From positions 38,595 through 102,594 of the forward strand of contig JARHZF010000097.1 in assembly GCA_029258325.1 (NCBI GenBank): a stretch of 64,000 nucleotides of DNA, in the 5' to 3' direction. Position numbers and translations under genes: made by a program. This stretch comes from Anaerobiospirillum sp. GTDB lineage: Bacteria > Pseudomonadota > Gammaproteobacteria > Enterobacterales > Succinivibrionaceae. This document shows positions 47,001 through 54,521 of this stretch, one piece after another; positions within the stretch are counted from its first letter, which is position 1, and the number at the start of each line of letters is the position of its first letter. The notes beneath the pieces were generated by a model. It was not told the origin of the DNA, searched no databases, and worked only from the letters and a program-made list of their open reading frames with translations.

Positions 47001-48402
47001 TTTATATGTTGGCAAAAATTCTTTGCTTATAACTGACTTTACAGATGTAAAAGAGCATGAATCTTTAATTAATGGTTACAATAGTTCACATAAATTTGAA
47101 GATGGTGCTAGCATTTATATTCATGGTGTTAAGAATAAAAACTACAAAAAGTATATTTTAATTAGTGATACAGAGGATAAATCAGCAGGTATTAAAAATT
47201 ATGATAAGGATACAAAAGAGGGTGTACATATTATATCTTCAAATAGACTTATAGATTTTTTTATAAAACAAGAAGAGAAAGATTTAGTATTAATACCTAA
47301 ATACAATAGCAATAATCAAATCTTAGATCATGTAGATTCAAAGATTGCTAATATGATTATAAATAATGAAAATAATAAATTAATAGAATCTTTACTTGAT
47401 AATGCTAATGGTCTTACAGATAAAGATGTTGCAATTAAGATTGAAGCTGCAGCTAAAGCATCTTTAATTTCAAATGCATATAGTGATGTTATTTATAATG
47501 CAAGAAAAAGTATGTCACTTGTATCAGACAGATTTAATAATACAATGTCTTTTTTAAAATTAGATATAGCAGATAGATTTTATAATTTATGGACAAATAC
47601 TATGTATGAGCATAGTAAAGTTCATGGTTTAGAGAGTAGTACATTTAATTATGGTTTAAAGTCTAATTTAAAAGGTATTGTTATAGGTCTTGATACTACA
47701 AAAGACAATTTTACTAAAGGTGCTTATATAAGTTATGCACAAATTGATACACATAATACAGATGATTTTTTACATGTAAAGAAAGATAGTAATAATTTAG
47801 GTTTAGCTTATTATTTAAATTATGACCTTTATAATTATTCACTAGGAGCGATATTTTCATATCATACACAAGCAAATGATGTAGAGCATGATATAAGAAT
47901 TGATAAGTTAAATGGTAGTTTTGAGGCAAATTCTATAAATGCAAGATTAAATTTAAGTTGTAAATATAACTTCGATAATTTTGCTTTAGATACATATGCA
48001 ATTATGGATATAAACTATTTAATGGCAAAAGATTTAAGTCTAAAAATGCAAGATATAGAAGTTGTTAAAAATTATGCAGAAAATAAGTTGTTTTCATCAA
48101 TAACATTAGGTACTAATATACTTTATAAAACAATATTTTTTAATAAAGATATAAATGTAGAACATAAGCTTGCTATAGAAAAGAATATAGGCAATACAAA
48201 TATAGCTCAAACTATGTCTTTTACAGGTTCTGAACATTATGCAAAATTAGAGTCAAAAGTATTAGATGATATGCGATATACAGTAGGTACATCTCTTTAT
48301 TATCATGAGAATAAACATGTATATAAGTTTACAGTAAGTGATACTTTCTCAAAGAATGTAAACAATATAGATATTATGTTTAATTACTCTTATGCTTTTT
48401 AA
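44047..48402 (+). CDS. Autotransporter (type V secretion) surface protein
   Basis: A signal peptide (residues 1-26, ending IANA) is followed by a passenger of about 1150 residues rich in Asn, Asp, Lys and Gly with short repeated strand patterns, as in beta-helix passengers (for example INGGDKDAIENSIINVNGIF and similar units). Residues about 1190-1451 form the translocator: alternating strands such as KGIVIGLDTTKDNFTKGAYISYAQ and NLGLAYYLNYDLYNYSLGAIFSYH, ending SYAF with the terminal Phe required by BAM. The region SDRFNNTMSF near 1160 is the usual linker helix. No catalytic triad or RGD motif was seen; adhesion is a guess. A terminator follows at once. Confidence 0.85.
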   Translation: MCIKYNMLLKFIYFLLLFSFYKIANAHDFDKHNVFSINKQNTSKSIVLIDSNTTKLDLNKDSIINTAPDVGLLNIDVIKGSSQKKAVFGNKLATQNTHIYLNDDIKTSNLLVQASDNFDTTLTITHPNQYIVIQNSKKSFNLLNVRGSKDHKATLNINGILKLNAEHKGDDHRITTINGGDKDAIENSIINVNGIFYVEPENFKNDPVNFHKRNHSQFKDLTLNLNANSRYYSASFTLVNSNAFFKRKSSLFVSSLNLWGKSSFYGQGGNGYSYYFTIADDSKMEMSSGSFMAESPTHVSKVFGLLDIKSNAHVGVNSTLNIEKDGVVITDKVHDTHDPKNYEDLNLFYKGNIIKLKADGHLALREDTSLNYLRDYVESDYYGIIAIDNIGFLDTNGYSVEKATAIAEKFNLNSTTQEYNIYDTHLITLQGFTDNVDITKPIIAKSASITLGLKDFTKDYQYDFYKDVDQGGSINNKLIADIGGITIQNGSWNLKDVELRDNSIFDVMGGETTIHNLKFANNSSFSVYDGLVKIPNKNSITFENKDQKDNLKIIGGHVIGDYYNFVQGTEQSNDLKLKNFINKDSIDGHLTLDKGQEYYTLEELRILNKNTDLLVNILGKIKDLDPNNPDPNYFPIRNQSILDNSIGGMIWNYIDETAEPENTRTDFIVGKNVLGGGAQKLGIKKVILQDHKLVVGDKKGAKSILEVAEDIVRVNNGKEHDIVIDYDSKLTLYHFANPYNSNNYTVDSSIVGGEHKGLLEVKGNYTVTKNIGDAKGHLNLSIFKGNLIANKDIDIDKLEVLGSLNLKGSLSTKERAIFYFGDSNIKEIKSIENGFYIDADLKQIQDQDKKKQYTEALVNSNKDGYISLNVETLTTNKNKDAYFDISGSLDNDIKSLLHIQNIEDGHNGVNTFFVDNLGNLSLGNLHKDNIKEIHKDVEKHMQSQYKIDNWNASNIVAISKFNNGSKLNLAQNNLHLGSKNSSIKGLYVGKNSLLITDFTDVKEHESLINGYNSSHKFEDGASIYIHGVKNKNYKKYILISDTEDKSAGIKNYDKDTKEGVHIISSNRLIDFFIKQEEKDLVLIPKYNSNNQILDHVDSKIANMIINNENNKLIESLLDNANGLTDKDVAIKIEAAAKASLISNAYSDVIYNARKSMSLVSDRFNNTMSFLKLDIADRFYNLWTNTMYEHSKVHGLESSTFNYGLKSNLKGIVIGLDTTKDNFTKGAYISYAQIDTHNTDDFLHVKKDSNNLGLAYYLNYDLYNYSLGAIFSYHTQANDVEHDIRIDKLNGSFEANSINARLNLSCKYNFDNFALDTYAIMDINYLMAKDLSLKMQDIEVVKNYAENKLFSSITLGTNILYKTIFFNKDINVEHKLAIEKNIGNTNIAQTMSFTGSEHYAKLESKVLDDMRYTVGTSLYYHENKHVYKFTVSDTFSKNVNNIDIMFNYSYAF

Positions 48403-48440
48403 AAGATAAAGCCAATATATAGGCTTTATCTTTATTTTTT
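48402..48440 (+). terminator. Intrinsic terminator of the autotransporter gene
   Basis: Perfect 12-bp stem AAAGATAAAGCC / GGCTTTATCTTT with an 8-base loop and T-run, overlapping the last base of the stop codon. Confidence 0.85.
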
Positions 48441-48465
48441 AATTAAGATTTTTTAGTCTTTGTGA

Positions 48466-48529
48466 TGCTGTTACTTAAAACAACATAGTACTATCTTGTA
48501 TAAAAACAACGTAAATATCACATAAACTT
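48466..48529. repeat. Island repeat, copy B
   Basis: It shares its first half (TGCTGTTACTTAAAACAACA) with copy A and its second half (AAAAACAACGTAAATATCAC) with copy C. It lies between the ends of the convergent autotransporter and aldolase genes. Confidence 0.7.
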
Positions 48530-48538
48530 ATTTTTTAA

Positions 48539-49510
48539 TTAGTACATTTTTTGTCTTACATGAAGAGCAAAACCTGCTATTTCTTTATTTAGATAAGCTG
48601 TTACTAATTGACCTTTACCATTATAGAACATATAGTCTTCATTAAAGGTTACACCTTTTCTTTTAAGCATAGCCATAGCACGATTTAGATCTCTTGTATC
48701 TACACAAATATGACCTTTTTCACCTAAGAAAGGTTTTTTCATAATTTCAGTTAAATTGCCATTAAATATAGCCATTTCTGTTTCAAATGAAGAAGTATCA
48801 AAAAGATTAGTAAATTCTGCATTAATACTTTCTGCATTTTCTTTAGTATCTGCATTAATACCAATATGACCTATAGTAAAGTCAAAAATGCGTGACATTA
48901 ATTTTTTACATTCTAAAGTAATAGCATTAAAATCTTTGTCATTTAGTAAGTTTAAAGAAGGTATAAATCTATCAGAGCAAGCTGCAACATTTTCAAGATC
49001 TAAATAATCAAGTATATTGTCATTATTAATGCCACCTGATGCTATAAAGTTAATTTGAGGGAAAGCCTCGCTTAATGATCTTAATGTTTTAATACCACCA
49101 TATGTTTCAGCTAAGGAAAATTTAACTATTTTTAAACCAAAGGAAATAGCCTCTTCAATATCAGATAAAGAGGTACAACCTGGGCATACAGGAATATTAT
49201 TTTCTACACAATAAGCTACAACTTCACGATTAAAACCTAAAGTAGTTATAAATTTAGCACCATTTTCTATTACTTCTTTAACTTCATCTACACTATGTAC
49301 TGATCCTACACCTACTATAATGTTAGCTTCTTTAGATGTAATATTTTTAACACTATCTGTAGTTTTATCTTTAGAAAATATAATCTCCATAAGAGGGATA
49401 TTACCTTTTATTAAAGATTGAGCTAAAGGTAGGGCATCATTTGTATCATCTATATGAACTAAAGGTAAAACACCATATGATGCTATTGTATTAAGAATAT
49501 CATTATTCAT
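48539..49510 (-). CDS. KDPG/KHG aldolase fused to a VOC-type domain
   Basis: Residues 1-205 match the Eda class I aldolases, with a Schiff-base Lys130 in IVKFSLAETYGG, Glu42 in LMEIIF and PGCTSLSDIEEA near 110. Residues 210-323 look like a vicinal-oxygen-chelate (glyoxalase-like) domain, starting HIGINADTKENA and ending AGFALHVRQKM. This fusion exists in other bacteria. Two differences from E. coli Eda are seen: the Arg that binds pyruvate (Arg49) is replaced by Ser46, and the Pro after KFF is Leu. The substrate is probably a 2-keto-3-deoxy sugar acid phosphate, but is uncertain. No edd or sugar-acid genes are nearby. Confidence 0.78.
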   Translation of the reverse strand: MNNDILNTIASYGVLPLVHIDDTNDALPLAQSLIKGNIPLMEIIFSKDKTTDSVKNITSKEANIIVGVGSVHSVDEVKEVIENGAKFITTLGFNREVVAYCVENNIPVCPGCTSLSDIEEAISFGLKIVKFSLAETYGGIKTLRSLSEAFPQINFIASGGINNDNILDYLDLENVAACSDRFIPSLNLLNDKDFNAITLECKKLMSRIFDFTIGHIGINADTKENAESINAEFTNLFDTSSFETEMAIFNGNLTEIMKKPFLGEKGHICVDTRDLNRAMAMLKRKGVTFNEDYMFYNGKGQLVTAYLNKEIAGFALHVRQKMY

Positions 49511-49675
49511 ATTTTTATCCCCTATAAGAATATATTTTTATAAAATTACTTAATCTATTAAGAGTATTTTAATCTTAACAATAAGAATTAATATAGATTG
49601 TATCTATCTATAACATAAGTTCTTTCTACTATTTTATAGATGAAGATATTGTTTAATAAACAAAAATAGTAATTG

Positions 49676-49736
49676 TAGTGCTTAAAACAAAATAGTTATT
49701 TCTTATGTAAAAACAACGTAAATATCACAAGAACTA
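49676..49736. repeat. Island repeat, copy C
   Basis: GCTTAAAACAA, then ATAGT, then CTTATGTAAAAACAACGTAAATATCACA in the same order and spacing as copy B; the last 20 bases are nearly identical. It is about 165-225 bases upstream of the aldolase start. Confidence 0.65.
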
Positions 49737-49928
49737 CAAAAATATCATCTATATTTATAGCATTTAAAGTTTTATTAATTATAAATCTATTTAGCACAAA
49801 GCTTATCTTAAGATGAGATCAAATAGCATTTTGAGTACAGATAAAACTAATCTATTAATTAAAAAGTGTAATTTTTTAATTTATATAAATATAGGTAAAT
49901 AACTTCATATTATTTGTAAAAAAGATAT

Positions 49929-49969
49929 TAGTCTTTCTTATGTATAAGATGGTAAATATCACATATACA
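49929..49969. repeat. Possible diverged island repeat, copy D
   Basis: TTTCTTATGTA and GGTAAATATCACA match the second half of copy C with similar spacing. The first half is not recognisable, so this copy is less certain. Confidence 0.4.
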
Positions 49970-50276
49970 TAAAAAATGTGTAAAAGTTTATAATAAATGT
50001 GTTTTTTACTTTACAAAATGAAAACTTTGTTAAGTGTAAACTTCTTATCAACAAAATTTTAATTTTTACTAAAATGTATGCATAAATTTATAAAAGAAAA
50101 GTTTTCTCAATAGCTTATAAAAATAGAGTATAAAATATCCTTATATTAAAACATTACTTTTATTAAATAAACTAAAACACTTTTTTAAAAGATTTATAAT
50201 TTTTCTTTTATATAAAAAACAAATTATATATACTCATAAACCTTATATACAAATATGTATAAAAGGATTGTATTAA

Positions 50277-51308
50277 ATGAGATTAAACATTGTGCTTAAA
50301 TTTTTTACACTTATAGTAGTATCTTTGTGTTTTCTAAGTGCTTGTGATAATACTAGAGAATTAAGAGCAGAGGTTATACGTATAGCCCACTCTCATACAA
50401 GAACACATCCTGTTCATCTTGGTGCTTTAGCTTTTAAAGAATATATAGAAGAAAAACTACCAAATAAATATAACATTGAAATTTATCCAAAAGAAAATAT
50501 AGGATCTAATGAAAAGGTTTTAGAATTAGTAAAGCAAGGTTCTGTACAATTTTTGATAGTTTCATCAGTAAATCTTGAGTCATATGATAGATCTTTTGCT
50601 TTATTTTCCATACCTTATTTATTTGTAAATGAAAAAGCATTTGAGAGTTTTATAACAAATCCTATTATCATAAAGAAGCTTGGTGTTAATGTTGATAAAA
50701 ATGGTTTTATTCCATTAACAGCTTTTTTTGCAGGTACTCGTAGTTTTTATTCAAAAACTCCTATATATAAAGTTGATGATTTGAAAGGCAAGAAGATTAG
50801 GGTACAAGCAGGTCCTTTTAACATAAGAATAATGCAAGCTTTTGGGGCTATTTCTATACCTATGAGTTTTAGTGATGTTTATAAAGCTTTAGAACAAAAT
50901 CTTATTGATGGTGCTGCAAATAATGAGTTTGCTTTAGTAGATGAAGAGCATGGTAAATTTGCAAAATACTATTCTTATGATAAGCATCAAATGTGTCCTG
51001 ATATGTTTATAGTTTGTTCTAAATTTATGGAAAATCTATCAAAAAAGGATAGACGTATTTTTGAAAAAGCAGCTCAAAAAGCTCAAGAAGTTGAGATTAA
51101 AGCTTTTCATAAAGGTGTGCATGAGGCAAAGACACATGCTTTAAGCTTAGGTGTTAAATTTATTGATGTAAATATTGATGAGTTTAAAGAAAAGGTTTTA
51201 CCTTTACATAAAGAGATACTTTATGAACTACCTGAAATTAAAGATCTCTATGAGGAAGTGTTACGCTTTAATAAACATGAGCTTCAAAAAGAGCAAGCTC
51301 AAATTTAA
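50277..51308 (+). CDS. TRAP-type solute-binding lipoprotein, DctP family
   Basis: A signal peptide with lipobox LSAC (Cys23) suggests a lipid-anchored binding protein. The mature part is a DctP-type fold: HTRTHPVHLGALAFKEYIEEK, VKQGSVQFLIVSS near residue 86, the carboxylate-binding Arg in LKGKKIRVQAGP near 172, and DVYKALEQNLIDGAANNEF near 203. Such proteins bind sugar acids or C4 acids and pass them to DctQ-DctM membrane subunits, which are not in the window. The adjacent KDPG-type aldolase suggests a sugar-acid ligand, an inference from context only. Confidence 0.87.
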   Translation: MRLNIVLKFFTLIVVSLCFLSACDNTRELRAEVIRIAHSHTRTHPVHLGALAFKEYIEEKLPNKYNIEIYPKENIGSNEKVLELVKQGSVQFLIVSSVNLESYDRSFALFSIPYLFVNEKAFESFITNPIIIKKLGVNVDKNGFIPLTAFFAGTRSFYSKTPIYKVDDLKGKKIRVQAGPFNIRIMQAFGAISIPMSFSDVYKALEQNLIDGAANNEFALVDEEHGKFAKYYSYDKHQMCPDMFIVCSKFMENLSKKDRRIFEKAAQKAQEVEIKAFHKGVHEAKTHALSLGVKFIDVNIDEFKEKVLPLHKEILYELPEIKDLYEEVLRFNKHELQKEQAQI

Positions 51309-51315
51309 ATATAAT

Positions 51316-51346
51316 GTGTGAACTTTAAAGTTCACACTTATTTTTA
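51316..51346 (+). terminator. Intrinsic terminator of the TRAP gene
   Basis: Palindrome GTGTGAACTTT-AAAGTTCACAC (51316-51337) followed by TTATTTTTAA. Confidence 0.75.
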
Positions 51347-51365
51347 ATTAAAGTAGAAAAACTTT

Positions 51366-52385
51366 TTATATTTTTATATTGTATTTATCTTCTTTATTTT
51401 CTCTTTGCATTAAAGATAAAGCTGCATCTTTACCACTTTTTCCATGTTCTAAAACTTCATAAAGTTCGCTACAAATAGGCATTTGTACTCCATAGATATT
51501 TGCAAGTTCAAAAATTTCTTTAGTAGAGCTAATACCTTCTACAACTTGACCTATTTCTTCTAAAGCTTCATCTACGCTATAACCTTGACCTAAAAGAAAG
51601 CCAAAACGTCTATTTCTTGATTGATTATCTGTACAAGTTAAAACAAGATCACCAAGACCTGACAATCCCATAAAACCTCTATCAGAAGCTCCAACTCTAA
51701 GACCTAGTCTTACCATTTCATTAAGACCACGAGTAATTAGTGCTGTTCTTGCATTAGCACCATAACCAAGACCATCTGACATACCTGTAGCTATAGCTAT
51801 AACATTTTTGACAGCTCCACCTAATTGCAAAGATTTTAAATCTGAGCTTATATATAAGATAAAGTAGGATGTTTGCATAAGATTGCAAACTTCTTTTAAA
51901 TAAGTTTTATCATTACCTGCAACAGCAATAGCAGTAGGTAGTCCTTGAGCTAGTTCTTTTGCAAAGGTAGGGCCTGAGAGGGCTGCAAATTTAATTTTAG
52001 AACCTAAGATTTCAACAATAGTATCGCTTAAAAATTGACCTTTATATTTATCAAGACCTTTAGTTGCATAAATAATATTTTGATCTTCTTTAATAATATC
52101 TTTTAGTTCGTTTAAAACTGTTCTAAAGGTATGAGATGGTATTACAAGTAGTATATTTTGACTACTTAAAACAGCTTCTTTAAAATCTGAGGTAATAGAG
52201 AGAGTATCTGGCAATTTTATATTAGGTAAATATTTTTCATTATAGCGACTTGCTTGCATGTTTAAGGCTTGTTCTTTATTACGAGCATATAATAAAACGT
52301 TTAAATTTTTATTAGCAACAGTCATAGCAAGAGCAGTACCGTAAGAGCCTGCACCAATTACTGCTAAAGAATGTGTATATTGCAT
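51366..52385 (-). CDS. gpsA: Glycerol-3-phosphate dehydrogenase [NAD(P)+]
   Basis: GpsA reduces dihydroxyacetone phosphate to sn-glycerol 3-phosphate, the backbone of phospholipids. The 339-residue protein (E. coli 339) has the N-terminal Rossmann motif VIGAGSYGTALA, AALSGPTFAKELAQGLPTA near residue 138 with a catalytic Lys, LGGAVKNVIAIATGMSDGLGYGANARTALITRGLNEM near 188-224 with the second Lys, and GLSGLGDLVLTCT near 244. It is a single gene convergent with the TRAP gene. Confidence 0.97.
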   Translation of the reverse strand: MQYTHSLAVIGAGSYGTALAMTVANKNLNVLLYARNKEQALNMQASRYNEKYLPNIKLPDTLSITSDFKEAVLSSQNILLVIPSHTFRTVLNELKDIIKEDQNIIYATKGLDKYKGQFLSDTIVEILGSKIKFAALSGPTFAKELAQGLPTAIAVAGNDKTYLKEVCNLMQTSYFILYISSDLKSLQLGGAVKNVIAIATGMSDGLGYGANARTALITRGLNEMVRLGLRVGASDRGFMGLSGLGDLVLTCTDNQSRNRRFGFLLGQGYSVDEALEEIGQVVEGISSTKEIFELANIYGVQMPICSELYEVLEHGKSGKDAALSLMQRENKEDKYNIKI

Positions 52386-52746
52386 AGGTTTATATCCTAA
52401 ATTACAAATATATTTTTCAATTAGAAAAAGATGTTTATAAAAATCTTTTAAATAGATTTTTATTGTATTAAATAAAAGTAAAATCTTTATTAAAGATAAT
52501 TAATCTTCTCAAGATAAAGACATTAGTTTTTATAAAAGGGATTAAATTTAAAGTTTTGCTATAAATATAGTCAAATTCTTGTAAGATTATTTTTTTGACA
52601 AAGAAAAGAAAAAGAATGCGTCAAAAAAAAATATAAAAATATTGAATAAAAAAGAGTAAATTTATAGATAAAAAGAAAGAAAAAGTTAAGTAAAAAATTT
52701 TAAAAATCAAGAAGTTATTTAATGGTTTTAATTTATTTTTTAAATA
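52386..52746. other. Non-coding region between gpsA and the flgB promoter
   Basis: These 361 AT-rich bases lie upstream of two divergent genes. A poly-purine stretch (52600-52700) is notable, but no gene or stable structure was seen. Confidence 0.45.
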
Positions 52747-52762
52747 TGGCATATAAGTTGAT
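52747..52762 (+). promoter_or_regulatory. Candidate sigma-54 promoter of flgBC
   Basis: TGGCAT-ATAAG-TTGAT has the spacing of the -24/-12 consensus TGGCAC-N5-TTGCA, but the -12 GC is GA, a change at a key base. flgB is sigma-54 dependent in Vibrio-type flagellar systems. It lies about 89 bases before the flgB start. Confidence 0.35.
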
Positions 52763-52808
52763 ATAAGGCTTATATAAATAAAAAAGCCTTATGTTTATAA
52801 GCTTTTTT
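52763..52808 (+). promoter_or_regulatory. Candidate attenuator with alternative hairpins in the flgB leader
   Basis: ATAAGGCT (52763-52770) pairs perfectly with AGCCTTAT (52785-52792). The latter also pairs with ATAAGCTTTTTT (52797-52808), forming a terminator-like hairpin with one bulge and a U-rich arm. The two structures exclude each other. If transcription starts at the predicted sigma-54 site, the first arm would not be in the RNA. Confidence 0.35.
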
Positions 52809-52850
52809 ATACAAGAATTTATTATTACTAAATCTCAGGAGAGAATTGTC

Positions 52851-53273
52851 ATGTCTATTAGCTTTGATAAAGTATTTGGCATTCATCAACATACTATGCG
52901 TGTCAGAAATGAGAGAGCTGAAGTTATTGCAGGTAATCTTGCAAATGCAGATACTCCAGGCTTTAAGGCAAGAGATATTGACTTTAATGAAGCATTAATT
53001 CAGCAAGCTAAGTTATTAGAAGAAGATCCATCTCCAGTTAAGATGGTAAAGACTTCAAGTGCTCATATGGATATAAAAGATCTACAAAGAGATCCTGAAT
53101 TAATCATGAAATATAGATTACCATACCAAGCAGATACAGGTAATGGTAATACAGTTGAAGTTTCAACAGAAAGAATGAATTACACAAGTAATAGCATTGA
53201 ATATCAAGCAACAATGAAATTTTTAAATGGCAGAATTTCAAAACTTATGGCTGCTTTAAAAACTGGTGCTTAA
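52851..53273 (+). CDS. flgB: Flagellar basal-body rod protein FlgB
   Basis: FlgB is a proximal-rod subunit in the periplasm, exported by the flagellar type III system without a cleaved signal. The 140-residue protein has the rod signature NLANADTPGFKARDIDF near residue 32 and the C-terminal helix NSIEYQATMKFLNGRISKLMAALK needed for rod assembly. The open frame extends 20 codons upstream, but ATG 52851 after AGGAGAG is the right start and matches the family N-terminus (SISFDKVFGIHQHT). flgC follows 14 bases later. Confidence 0.95.
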   Translation: MSISFDKVFGIHQHTMRVRNERAEVIAGNLANADTPGFKARDIDFNEALIQQAKLLEEDPSPVKMVKTSSAHMDIKDLQRDPELIMKYRLPYQADTGNGNTVEVSTERMNYTSNSIEYQATMKFLNGRISKLMAALKTGA

Positions 53274-53287
53274 TGTAGAGGTATAAA

Positions 53288-53746
53288 ATGAGTGTATTTA
53301 GAATTTTAGATATTGCAGGTACTGCAATGAATGCTCAGTCTGTAAGACTAAACGCAACAGCTTCAAACTTAGCTAATGCAGAGTCAGTAAGTTCATCAGT
53401 TGAGCAAACCTACAAAGCACGCAGACCTCTTTTTGCTGCTGCAATGGATGAGGCTTTAGAGTATCAAAAGAATACAGGTGAAAAAGTAGATCCTGTTACA
53501 GGTGAGCCTTATGGTGTTGGTGTTAATTTAATGGGTGTTGTTGAATCAGATGCACCTGCAATTGCTGAGTACAATCCAGATCATCCACTTGCAAATGAAG
53601 ACGGTTATATTTATCGCCCAAATGTAAATCCTGTAGAAGAGATGGCAGATATGATGAATGCCTCACGCTCATATCATACAGCAGTTCAAATTGCTGATTC
53701 TGCTAAGAGCATGCTTTTACAAACATTACGCTTAGGCGAACAATAA
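53288..53746 (+). CDS. flgC: Flagellar basal-body rod protein FlgC
   Basis: FlgC is another proximal-rod protein. The 152-residue product starts RILDIAGTAMNAQSVRLNATASNLANAESV, the rod-protein N-terminal motif, and ends with NVNPVEEMADMMNASRSYHTAVQIADSAKSMLLQTLRLG, the matching C-terminal helix. The gene is followed by a strong terminator, not by flgD, flgE and the other rod and hook genes that usually continue the operon in polar-flagellated gammaproteobacteria. Confidence 0.96.
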   Translation: MSVFRILDIAGTAMNAQSVRLNATASNLANAESVSSSVEQTYKARRPLFAAAMDEALEYQKNTGEKVDPVTGEPYGVGVNLMGVVESDAPAIAEYNPDHPLANEDGYIYRPNVNPVEEMADMMNASRSYHTAVQIADSAKSMLLQTLRLGEQ

Positions 53747-53800
53747 TAAGAATTTATAATTATATTTATAAAAAAAGTTTAAATTTCACTTAACTTTTTA

Positions 53801-53836
53801 GCATGTCAATACATTGTTGACATGCCTTTTTTTTTT
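53801..53836 (+). terminator. Intrinsic terminator of flgBC
   Basis: Stem GCATGTCAA / TTGACATGC (53801-53825), 7-base loop, then a run of ten T. A textbook strong terminator. Confidence 0.9.
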
Positions 53837-53907
53837 ATTATTATCTCTAAAAGAGATTTAAATCTATTTTAGAGCATCTAATTTTAAAAATAAATAAGTT
53901 TTTTTAT

Positions 53908-54486
53908 TTAGTTTATAGAGTGATTTTTACCAAGGGTAAAGAAGTTAGAACCTGCTACATAGTGTATAGTTTTAAGACCCTCATTAATATCTTTATCAAT
54001 AATAAAGTGAGAACCATCAAAAACTCTTTTATCTGCATAAGCTTCAACACAAACACCTGCAAAAAGGTCATAATTTTCTTGCATATGTTTATCTTTAATT
54101 TTCTTAAAGACAATATAGCCAATACAACCTTTTAGCATTGGCATTTTATAATTATCTAAATAAAATAATTTATCTTTAACATTCTCTAATTTATCCTTAT
54201 CATCATTTTGAGATATAGAACCAAAATAAAGAACATCTTTTGCTACCTTAAGACAAGGAATCATAAGTGCAAAATAATCATCCTCATCCATAAGCTTATA
54301 AGTAAAATGAGATTTATCTATAACAACAGTAGCTTTAGTTGGGGCTAAATCAAGAGCACAAGCCCAAGCTGCTGCCATTATATTTTCTTTATTATCATGC
54401 TCTGCTGAAACTAAAGTGGTAGCACCTATATTTAATAATTTATAAGCTTTATTTACATCAACTTTAATTAAATTTTCATCTAGCAT
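53908..54486 (-). CDS. Flavin-reductase-like (FMN-binding split barrel) protein
   Basis: The 192-residue protein fits the DIM6/NTAB flavin reductase group: TLVSAEHDNKENIMAAAWACALDLAPTKATVVIDKSHFTYKLM at residues 19-66 is the typical flavin-binding start, followed by FALMIPCLKVAKDVLYFG. Members reduce free flavins or bind FMN as electron carriers; the partner is unknown. Its place next to ribA, a riboflavin-synthesis gene 35 bases upstream on the same strand, fits a flavin-linked role, and the two are likely co-transcribed. Confidence 0.82.
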   Translation of the reverse strand: MLDENLIKVDVNKAYKLLNIGATTLVSAEHDNKENIMAAAWACALDLAPTKATVVIDKSHFTYKLMDEDDYFALMIPCLKVAKDVLYFGSISQNDDKDKLENVKDKLFYLDNYKMPMLKGCIGYIVFKKIKDKHMQENYDLFAGVCVEAYADKRVFDGSHFIIDKDINEGLKTIHYVAGSNFFTLGKNHSIN

Positions 54487-54521
54487 ATAAGCTCCTTTTT
54501 TATGGATAAAATTTATTTTAT

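Larger units (their letters stand above)
49511..50276. other. Long divergent gap between the aldolase and TRAP genes
   Basis: These 766 AT-rich bases hold copy C of the island repeat (49676-49736) and a diverged copy D (49929-49969). No credible open frame or structured RNA was found. The region should contain promoters for both flanking genes. Confidence 0.5.
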
